From assembly GCA_052139675.1 (NCBI GenBank), contig JBKQWE010000014.1, positions 49,601 to 113,600 on the forward strand: a stretch of 64,000 nt of DNA, given 5' to 3'. Under the pieces are notes generated by a model that was not told the origin of the DNA, ran no database searches, and saw only the letters and a program-made list of their open reading frames with translations. Shown piece by piece: positions 57,513 through 64,000 of the stretch; position 1 is the first letter of the stretch; every line of letters starts with the position of its first letter. This DNA is from JBEKCB01 sp052139675. Lineage in GTDB: Bacteria; Planctomycetota; Brocadiia; CAIUPP01. Made by a program: the position numbers and the translations under genes.

Positions 57513-58706
57513 CTATATACCACTGCAGTATACTCCTGTGGAATCTAGCCGGCGGACGCCCGACAATCGAGTGCGCGCAGGCGACGAAAACCCCGGGGCA
57601 TGCCGCCCCCGAGGTCATTTTCGCGAAAGTGGGCGGCTATATCCTGCGGCAGTATACTGCCGCAGGATATAGTGGTCCAGGATACGGCAAATGAGTGCCT
57701 CCGATCGTTCCGTGACAGCGATCCTGATCCGCGTCCCCCTTCGCAAGCTATCACGTTCGCAAGCCATCACGCGGGTGACTATATCCTGTGCCGCTATAGC
57801 GACCTCAGATATAGCCGGCGAGCGCGCGAGCAAGTGAGTGCCTCCCAACGTTCCGCGACGGCGAGCCCGACCCGCGACTTTCTCTGCACGCTGTCGCGCG
57901 GGTGACTATATCCTGTGCCGAGATACCGGCATCCGAATACGGCCGGTGATCGCGCGACAGAAGCTGCCCGCGAACGTTCCGCGACGACGAACCTGGTCCG
58001 CGCCTCTTCTTCGCAAGTCATCGTGCGGGCGACTATATCCCAGCGCAGTATACTGCCGTGGGATATAGTCGGCAGAGGCCCGGCAACGGAATACGCGTAA
58101 TCGCCCGGCGACGAAGATTCTAACCTGCGCCCCCTTCTTCACAAGGGGCCACGCGAGTGACTATATGCTGTGCCGACATACCGGCATCCGAATATGGCCG
58201 GTGAGCGTGCGACAAGGGGTTGCCTGCGAACGTTCCGCGACGACGAACCTGGTCCGCGCCTCTTCTCCGCAAGTCATCGTGCGGGTGACTATATCCCAGC
58301 GCAGTATACTGCCGTGGGATATAGTCGGCAGACGACCGGAGATGGAGCGCCCGCAATCGCCCGGCGACGAAGATTCTGACCTGCGCTTCTTCTTCGCAAG
58401 GGGCCGCGCGGGCGGCTATAGCCTGTGCCGATATAGCAGCGTCTGATGCAGCCGGCGAGCGCGCGACAAAAGAATGCTCGCGACCATTCCGCGACGACGA
58501 ACCTGGTCCGCGCCTCTTCTTTGCAAGTCATCGTGCGGGTAACTATATCCCATGGCAGTATACTGCGCTGGGATATAGCCGGCGGACGACCGGCGATGGA
58601 GTGCGCGCAATCGCACGGCGACGGAGGATTCTGACCTACGCCTCTTCTTCGCAAGGGGCCGCGCGGGCGGCTATGTCGCGCGCGAACATACCGTAACGCG
58701 ATATAG
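57513..58706 (-). repeat. Palindrome array 2 (ten palindromes, inverted relative to array 1)
   Basis: Palindromes lie at 57513-57548, 57637-57672, 57779-57814, 57906-57942, 58033-58068, 58161-58197, 58289-58324, 58416-58452, 58543-58578 and 58671-58706; the steps are 124, 142, 127, 127, 128, 128, 127, 127 and 128. The element at 57637 is identical to the perfect P type of array 1. The elements at 57906, 58161 and 58416 are Q type but reverse-complemented, and the spacers also match the reverse complement of array-1 spacers. P-type members at 58033, 58289 and 58543 change CCTG/CAGG to CCCA/TGGG on both arms, preserving the dyad. It lies upstream of both the URO-D-family gene and the PfkB gene. 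Confidence 0.9.
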
Positions 58707-58757
58707 CCGGGGAGCGCTCACAGGGGCATCGCACGGCTGCATCGCCGCTCGTCCCGC

Positions 58758-58785
58758 TTGCAGAAGTTTCCCGGCGATGTAAAAT
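58758..58785 (+). promoter_or_regulatory. Promoter of the PfkB kinase gene
   Basis: TTGCAG (58758-58763), a 16-bp spacer and TAAAAT (58780-58785). The leader is about 37 nt before ATG 58829. The ATG at 58784 overlaps this -10 and cannot be the start. Confidence 0.5.
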
Positions 58786-58828
58786 GTCTGCGGCCGCTTC
58801 CAGCCGCGCAGCGCGAAGAGACGAGGAC

Positions 58829-59734
58829 ATGAAATCCGCACAGCCCACGCCGGCCCGGCCGCTGGTGGCCTGCATCGGCGAAATTCTCTGGGACTGCTTC
58901 CCGGACCGCAAGGTGCTCGGCGGCGCGCCGCTGAACTGCGGCTACATGGCCCAGTGCATGGGCGCGCGGGCGCTGCCGATCAGCCGCGTCGGCGACGATC
59001 CCGACGGCCGGGCGATCCTCCAGGTGATGAAGGATAAACGGCTCGATACCTCCTGCGTCCAGGTGGACCCGGTCCATCCGACCGGGATCGTCCGGGTGGC
59101 CGTCTCCGCGCAGGGCGAGCCGGCCTACACGATCGTCGAGGACGCGGCGTACGATTTCCTGGCGTGGGAGGAAAAGCTCGCCGGGCCGCTCGCGCGCTGC
59201 GACGCGGTCTGCTTCGGGACGCTGGCCCAGCGCAATCCCGCCGGCCGCGCCGGCATCCTGCGCATGATTGACCGGGCGCAGAAGGCGCTGAAGGTCTTCG
59301 ACGTGAACCTGCGCCAGAATTTCTTCAGCCGCGAAATCCTCGCCGGCGGCTTCAAGCGCGCGCAGGTGGTGAAGCTCAACGATGGGGAGCTGGAAGTCCT
59401 CAAGGATCTCTTTGCCTCCGATTTCGCCGGCGGGATCGGGGGTTTCATGGAGCGTTACGGGATCGAGCTGATGGCCGTCACGCGCGGCGCCGACGGCTGC
59501 ACGATCTGTCGCGGCGGCGAGGAAGTCGGCGTCCCCGGGTTGAAAGTGGCCGTGGCGGACACCGTCGGCGCCGGCGACGCCTTCACCGCGTCGCTGATGA
59601 TCTCCTGCCTCAAGCGGCTGCCACCGGCGGAAATCGGCCGCGAGGCCAACCTCTGGGGCGCGTACGTCGCCACGCAATGCGGCGGCACGCCCGAGGTCCG
59701 GCAGGACGCGATCGCCCGGCTCCGGCAACTTTAG
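58829..59734 (+). CDS. PfkB-family carbohydrate kinase
   Basis: This 301-residue ribokinase/fructokinase-type enzyme phosphorylates a sugar with ATP. It shows VACIGEILWDCFPDRKVLGGAPLNCGYMAQCMGA (substrate site), the GDDPDG turn, FDVNLRQNFFS, KLNDGELEVL and the PfkB signature with the catalytic Asp (VAVADTVGAGDAFTASLM). The first segment resembles fructokinases, but substrate is not proven. ATG 58829 follows GACGAGGA. It probably stands alone downstream of array 2. Confidence 0.88.
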   Translation: MKSAQPTPARPLVACIGEILWDCFPDRKVLGGAPLNCGYMAQCMGARALPISRVGDDPDGRAILQVMKDKRLDTSCVQVDPVHPTGIVRVAVSAQGEPAYTIVEDAAYDFLAWEEKLAGPLARCDAVCFGTLAQRNPAGRAGILRMIDRAQKALKVFDVNLRQNFFSREILAGGFKRAQVVKLNDGELEVLKDLFASDFAGGIGGFMERYGIELMAVTRGADGCTICRGGEEVGVPGLKVAVADTVGAGDAFTASLMISCLKRLPPAEIGREANLWGAYVATQCGGTPEVRQDAIARLRQL

Positions 59735-59869
59735 CATCGTCAACAGGCCCAGCGGCGGACGGCTTCCTTTTTCGGCCCAATCCTGTTATGTTATCGCCGC
59801 TGTTGGTGCGCGCGATTCCCGCCGGCTGTGCGCTTCGGCCGGGAACGAGCCGGGCAGCAGGAGATCAGC

Positions 59870-60733
59870 ATGCCGCCGGAGCCCCCCCAGAAGAACGATG
59901 AGGCGCTCGCGAAGCCCGGACCCGGAGGGCGCGCGCCGGCGCCGCGGCATGAGCCGGTGGACCTCACGCGCGGCGCGCTGCCGAAAATCTTCGAGAAACA
60001 GGTCACGCCGTTCCGCCTCTACCTCACCAGCATCGTCGCCGTATTCATCTCGCAGTTCTTCGTCTGCCTGGCGCTGCGCCTGACCGGCATCCGCAGTATC
60101 CCCAGCCCCTACGCCGAGGCGCTCCTGACGGGCATCTCGCTGGTGGTGCTGATCATGCCGGTGCTGTACGCCGGCCTGTACCGGCCGATGATCAAGCACA
60201 TCGCGCGGCAGTTGCAGCTCGAGAACGCCCTGCGCGAGCTGGCCACCGTGGACGAGTTGACCGACATCCTCAATCGCCGCGGGTTCCGGGCGGTCGCCGA
60301 GGACTATCTCAGGCTGGCCCGGCGCCTCCGCGAAGGGCTGTGCTGCCTGTTCATGGACCTGAACGGCTTCAAGCGGATCAACGATACGCTCGGCCACAAC
60401 GTGGGCGACCAGGCGCTGATCGAGACCGCGCAACTGCTCAAGCAGACCTTCCGCGAGTCCGACCTGATCGCCCGCGTCGGCGGCGACGAGTTCGTCGTCC
60501 TCGCCATCGAGATCGGGCCGAAGAGCGCGGACCGGATGATCACGCGCCTGCAGGATAAGCTCGCCGCCGTGAACGCGCAGCCCGGCCGCAAGTACCAGAT
60601 CTCCGTCTGCGTCGGCGTGGCGCGGTTCGAGCCGGGCCAGGAATGCTCCATCGCGGACCTCGTCGCGCGCGCCGACCGCCTGATGTACGAACGGAAACAG
60701 GCGCTCCGCGCCGCTCCAACGCTCAAGGCGTGA
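59870..60733 (+). CDS. Membrane GGDEF diguanylate cyclase
   Basis: This 287-residue protein has a Pro-rich cytoplasmic start, two helices (about 50-70 and 86-105), a short linker and a GGDEF domain with intact active site GGDEF at 204-208. An inhibitory I-site RESD (195-198) is correctly placed five residues upstream. It should make cyclic di-GMP and be product-inhibited. No sensory domain is visible beyond the membrane hairpin. ATG 59870 lies behind AGGAG. It could influence surface structures, but no direct link to the PEP-CTERM or T2SS genes is shown. Confidence 0.9.
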   Translation: MPPEPPQKNDEALAKPGPGGRAPAPRHEPVDLTRGALPKIFEKQVTPFRLYLTSIVAVFISQFFVCLALRLTGIRSIPSPYAEALLTGISLVVLIMPVLYAGLYRPMIKHIARQLQLENALRELATVDELTDILNRRGFRAVAEDYLRLARRLREGLCCLFMDLNGFKRINDTLGHNVGDQALIETAQLLKQTFRESDLIARVGGDEFVVLAIEIGPKSADRMITRLQDKLAAVNAQPGRKYQISVCVGVARFEPGQECSIADLVARADRLMYERKQALRAAPTLKA

Positions 60734-60772
60734 GGACCGCCGGAGGCTTTAACTTCTGGAGGAGGCGAAATC

Positions 60773-61678
60773 ATGAAGCGCTCGCGCAGCAGCCTGAAAT
60801 TCTCCGCGGTGATCCTGGCGCTGGCTCTGGCGCCCTGTTCGGCCCTGTTCGCCCAGGACTATGAAATCCGCCTGGACCGCCCGGATCCGGTCGGATCCAA
60901 GTGCCACCTGGCGATGGTCGGCAAGCAGTCCACCTCGCAAGTCGTCAAACAGGGCGACAAGGTTCTCCAGGAGAAGAGCAGCAGATTTGCGGTCGAAGCC
61001 GAGCTGGTGGCGACCGTTCTCGCCGTGAGCGAGAAGGGCGCGCACACCCGCGTCAAGATCGAAGTGGAAAAACTGGTTCGAATCGAAGGCGACGCCCGGA
61101 AAGAATTAGTGCCCAAGGGCAGCGTCATCACCGTGTCGTGGGACGGAAAAGGGCAGGCGTTCGATATGGCCGGCGGCCTGGATCCGGACACCGAGGAGTC
61201 GCTGAGGATGCTGAACCTCGTCAGCGAAAACCCGAACGGGCCGACGGACGACGAGATCTTCGGCACGAAGGAACGGAAGAAGGTGGGCGACCGCTGGGAA
61301 GGCAACTCCGAACTGATGGCGAAGGACCTGACTCGCTACGGGATCCTGGCGAAAAAGGAAGACTTTAAATCAACCGCCGCCCTCGACAAAGTCGTCCAGG
61401 TCGGCAAAACGGAGTGCCTGCAGTTGAGTTGCGCCTTCACCTGCGACAAGTTCGAACCGCCGCTTCCGCCGGGGTTTACCGTTGAGAAGAGCGCGCTGAA
61501 GGCCGACTTCTGCAACAAGGTCCCGGTTGCGACATCCCTGGTTCTTCCGGGGGAAGGTTCGATGGACATGGCCATAAAGTTGACCGCCCGGGGAAAGCCC
61601 AATCCGAACGCGGGCGAAATCGTCCTTGAGATCGCGAACGATCAGAGCCTGACCGCGCGGGCGACTGAGATGAAATGA
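60773..61678 (+). CDS. Hypothetical exported protein
   Basis: This 301-residue protein has a signal peptide (LKFSAVILALALAPCSALFAQ). The mature part is beta-rich and moderately charged (YEIRLDRPDPVGSKCHLAMVGK; RVKIEVEKLVRIEGDARKELV) with four Cys in the second half that could form disulphides. I do not recognise the family. It follows the GGDEF gene after 39 bp behind GGAGGAGG, so the two may be co-transcribed. Confidence 0.7.
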   Translation: MKRSRSSLKFSAVILALALAPCSALFAQDYEIRLDRPDPVGSKCHLAMVGKQSTSQVVKQGDKVLQEKSSRFAVEAELVATVLAVSEKGAHTRVKIEVEKLVRIEGDARKELVPKGSVITVSWDGKGQAFDMAGGLDPDTEESLRMLNLVSENPNGPTDDEIFGTKERKKVGDRWEGNSELMAKDLTRYGILAKKEDFKSTAALDKVVQVGKTECLQLSCAFTCDKFEPPLPPGFTVEKSALKADFCNKVPVATSLVLPGEGSMDMAIKLTARGKPNPNAGEIVLEIANDQSLTARATEMK

Positions 61679-61800
61679 ATCGTCCGCCGGAGCGTGGATC
61701 GTCCGTCCCCGGTGATCCCCATCCGCCGCAAAAATCGGCACTCGCCGAAGCCTCCTGTCCAAATGCCGGCGTGCCGCGTGAGGAGGCGCGGACCGCCCGG

Positions 61801-61829
61801 TTCAATTCGCATGGGCCTTATGATATGAT
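61801..61829 (+). promoter_or_regulatory. Promoter of the CBM9-like gene
   Basis: TTCAAT (61801-61806), a 17-bp spacer and TATGAT (61824-61829). ATG 61863 follows a GGGACGGGA ribosome-binding site. Confidence 0.4.
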
Positions 61830-61862
61830 GGGAAATCCGGTCGCGAAAAGGGACGGGAAACA

Positions 61863-63860
61863 ATGTCGAAGCCGCGCCTGATCCGAATTCTCCTGGCCGC
61901 CGCATGCCTCCTCGGCGCCACCGCGCTGGCAGCGCCAGAGGCGGCCAAGGCGGCGCCAGAGGCGGCCAAGGCGGCGCCGCGCGAATACCAGGTCTTTCAG
62001 ACGGACCATCCGCCGTTCATTGACGGCGACGTGCGCGACGACGTCTGGCGCGCCGTGCCCTGGAGCGGCGATTTCACCGGACTCCAGGGAACCGCGGCCG
62101 ACGTGCAGACGCAGTTCGCCATGGCTTGGGACGAGAAGTTCCTCTACGTGGCGGTCCGCTGCAAGGAACCCCGCCCCGAGGCGATCCATGCCGAAATCAC
62201 CGGCCGCGATCCGCGCATCGTCAATGACGACCACATCGAGATCCTGCTCGCCTCGCCCGATAAGCCCGCCGCCTGCCTCCTGATCCTCCTGAACCCCGCC
62301 GGCGGCCGCGCCGGCCAATGGACCGAGAACGGCCAGCCGGTGAACGCGCCGGAGGACCGCTGGCTCCGCCTGCAGCAGGCCGGACTGGATTCCGCCGTCC
62401 GGGTGCGCGCCAGCGAGTGGGTGATCGAGGCGGCCATCCCGCTGCCGGGCATCGAATTCCCGCTCAAAGAAGGAACGGCGTACGCCGGCAACATCTGCCG
62501 CGTCCGTCCCGGCGGCCCGGCGAAAGACACGGCGTGGAGCCCGGTGCAGCATGATCTTCGCAAGCCGGCCGCCTTCGGCCTGTTCAAGCTGTGCGGCCTC
62601 GCTCCGAAGCCGCCGCCGGTCCTCGGCGGCGACGCGGTCTGCCTGCGCAACGACGACCTGATCCACGGCAACCTCCTGAGCCTCGCCGACGGAAAGATGC
62701 GTTTCTCCTCACCCACGTTCGCCGAAGACGTCAGCTTCAGCGCCGACGAGGTGCAGCGGCTGGACCTGGCGTGGACGGAGGTGGATGCTGCGCCCTCGCG
62801 CTTCTTCCTGAGCAACGGCGACCAGATCAGCGGCCGGATCGCCTCGCTCTCCGCCGATACGCTCCAGATCGAATCGCCGTCGCTCGGCCGCGTCTCCATC
62901 CCGCGCGCGCTCCTGACGAACATCTCCCTGAGCGGCTTCTGGCTGGACAGCCGCTTCGAGACCGGCCTCCTCAAGCCCTGGGAGCTGGTCTCGGGGAGTT
63001 GCAACTTCAGCAACGGCCTCCTGCACCTCTCCGGCGAGACGCCCGGCGGACAGTACCAGGCGATCCTCGCGCTGCCGCTGCACCAGGACAGGCCCGTGAC
63101 GCTCGTCGCCGATTACGATTCGACGCCGCCCTTCACGCCGCTCCACATCCAGCTTTTCGCCGATCGCGCGCATCCGCAGATGCAGATCCAGGACGGCATC
63201 ATGCTCCACATCGTTCCGTCGGCCCTGTTCGTCGTGTACAACGACGGGCACGCGTCGTCGCCGCCCCGGCCGCGCCAGCGCCTGGAGCTGTCGCCCGGCA
63301 AGCAACGCGTGCGGATCAAGGTGACGTACGACCCGTCGGACGGCTACGCCGAGGCGTGGTACAACGGCAAGCAGGTCGCCGAGATCACCACGCCGCAGGG
63401 GCCCAAGGAGGGCGAATACATCCTCTTCGGTGCGGCGCGCCCGGTGGACCTGCACCGCCTGGCCGTATACTGCGGCTTGCCGGTGCCGGAGCACGCGCCG
63501 GCCGGTCCGAAGCCCGGCGAGGTCCTCAGCTATCTCTCGAACGGCGACATCGTCCGCGCGACTCAGGTCGAGTTCGCCGACGGCAATTTCGTCTACACGA
63601 CGGAATTCGGCCCGATGAAGGTCAGCCCCGACCGCGTCGTCGGCATCGCCTTCCCGGCCCAGCCCGAGAAGCCGCCCGCCGCCGAAAGCGCCGCCTTGGC
63701 CGCCTCCGGCGCCGCCGCCCTCGTGGAGACCAGCGGCAGCCGGCTGGCGCTCCAGGTGGAAGCGATCACCGACGAGTTCGTCATCGGCAAGAGCCCGGAC
63801 CTCGGCGAACTCAAGCTCTCCCGCCGCGTCGTCAAGAGCATCTCCTTCCCGGCGTCGTAA
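61863..63860 (+). CDS. Exported protein with CBM9-like sugar-binding domain
   Basis: This 665-residue protein has a signal peptide (RILLAAACLLGATALA), then an EAAKAAP repeat linker. The first domain (about 45-240) is CBM9-like: PPFIDGDVRDDVWRAVPWSGDF, FAMAWDEKFLYVAVRCKEP, NDDHIEILLAS and WVIEAAIPLPGI. The middle has repeated LSNGDQISGRIASLSADTLQIES-type beta units, and about 365-545 looks like a concanavalin-like sandwich (FETGLLKPWELVSGSCNFSNGLLHLSG; VRIKVTYDPSDGYAEAWYNGKQVAEI). It probably binds glycans on the cell surface or in the periplasm. Confidence 0.8.
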   Translation: MSKPRLIRILLAAACLLGATALAAPEAAKAAPEAAKAAPREYQVFQTDHPPFIDGDVRDDVWRAVPWSGDFTGLQGTAADVQTQFAMAWDEKFLYVAVRCKEPRPEAIHAEITGRDPRIVNDDHIEILLASPDKPAACLLILLNPAGGRAGQWTENGQPVNAPEDRWLRLQQAGLDSAVRVRASEWVIEAAIPLPGIEFPLKEGTAYAGNICRVRPGGPAKDTAWSPVQHDLRKPAAFGLFKLCGLAPKPPPVLGGDAVCLRNDDLIHGNLLSLADGKMRFSSPTFAEDVSFSADEVQRLDLAWTEVDAAPSRFFLSNGDQISGRIASLSADTLQIESPSLGRVSIPRALLTNISLSGFWLDSRFETGLLKPWELVSGSCNFSNGLLHLSGETPGGQYQAILALPLHQDRPVTLVADYDSTPPFTPLHIQLFADRAHPQMQIQDGIMLHIVPSALFVVYNDGHASSPPRPRQRLELSPGKQRVRIKVTYDPSDGYAEAWYNGKQVAEITTPQGPKEGEYILFGAARPVDLHRLAVYCGLPVPEHAPAGPKPGEVLSYLSNGDIVRATQVEFADGNFVYTTEFGPMKVSPDRVVGIAFPAQPEKPPAAESAALAASGAAALVETSGSRLALQVEAITDEFVIGKSPDLGELKLSRRVVKSISFPAS

Positions 63861-63875
63861 GCCGTGGAATGTTCT

Positions 63876-64000
63876 TCGTAATCGTAATCACTACTGTCCG
63901 GTTAAATCTCTAGGAATGACAACTGTTTTGTAACGTTGATCTCCGGATTTGAGATCGGGCCTTGTGAAAAGAGCTGTAAAACCGGGTCTTTTTGGAAAAT
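63876..64000 (+). mobile_element. Probable insertion-sequence end, interrupted by window edge
   Basis: CACTACTGTCCGGTTAAA at 63889 resembles the terminal inverted repeats of transposons of the IS4-type group. The sequence changes there to lower GC (for example GACAACTGTTTTGTAACG). Just before it is CGTAATCGTAATC, the same short repeat as at 27471, so the element appears to have inserted into that repeat. The transposase gene would lie beyond the window; this is unproven. Confidence 0.4.

Noticed and set aside
51835..58446. Small open frames running through both palindrome arrays
   Set aside because: They encode the palindrome in several frames on both strands (ISCGSILPQDI, YILRQYTAAGYS). The 127- and 254-bp periods are not multiples of 3, so frames shift between units. 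No start signals are seen.
51848..58706. Integron attC cassette array
   Set aside because: No GTTRRRY-type core sites, no integrase, and no cassettes between the palindromes.

Overview
The window is a GC-rich, densely coded, diderm bacterial chromosome segment. It contains outer-membrane porins, two RND efflux pumps, a type II secretion cluster, lipoprotein and Sec signal peptides, and a PEP-CTERM protein. The gene mix (PEP-CTERM, a URO-D-family enzyme, a TMTC-like GT-C/TPR protein, a CBM9-like protein, an SbtM-like radical SAM enzyme, CACGGATT-type dispersed repeats) suggests an uncultured member of the PVC group (Planctomycetota, Verrucomicrobiota/Kiritimatiellota, Lentisphaerota) or a neighbouring phylum. 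No rRNA or other phylogenetic marker is present, so this is inference.

Layout. 1-6 kb: a truncated secreted glycoside-hydrolase-like gene (-), a PAP2 phosphatase, an OprB-type porin, a PEP-CTERM protein and an alpha/beta hydrolase. 6-10.3 kb: an orphan SbtM-like radical SAM/SPASM maturase, then phoB-phoR. 10.3-21.7 kb (-): a duplicated RND efflux locus (RND2-MFP2-OMF, then RND1-MFP1) preceded by a small membrane protein. 21.7-28.3 kb (+): the phosphate regulon, with an OprO/OprP-type porin, pstS, pstC, pstA, pstB and phoU, then a methyltransferase. 29.2-43.8 kb (-): ECF sigma factor, zinc-finger anti-sigma factor, two Spy/CpxP-like periplasmic proteins and a full T2SS block gspE-F-G-H-I-J-K-L-M-C-D. 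44-52 kb: a 1191-residue PAS/coiled-coil protein built on an exact 56-residue repeat, and a two-module DUF3857/transglutaminase protein. 51.8-58.7 kb: two inverted arrays of palindromic repeats flanking a TMTC-like gene, a small hypothetical gene and a URO-D-family gene. 58.8-64 kb: PfkB kinase, GGDEF protein, two secreted proteins and what looks like the end of an insertion sequence.

How the parts work together. The phosphate system is coherent. Three promoters (phoB, the anion porin, pstS) each carry a row of 5-bp boxes (consensus near CTNAC) at exact 11-bp steps, ending exactly 10 bp before a -10-like hexamer; this is the architecture expected for PhoB activation. PhoR would sense low phosphate through PstSCAB/PhoU, and PhoB would activate its own operon, the outer-membrane pore and the transporter.

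The most unusual feature is the pair of arrays at 51848-52889 and 57513-58706. They hold 19 palindromes of 36-37 bp at about 127-bp spacing, with two alternating spacer types. The arrays are inverted relative to each other and share a homologous inner end. The palindrome arms co-vary so as to keep dyad symmetry. I do not recognise this element. A second recurring signal is a promoter type (TTGAC-17 bp-NANAAT-7 bp-ATG) at three unrelated genes that implies leaderless mRNAs.
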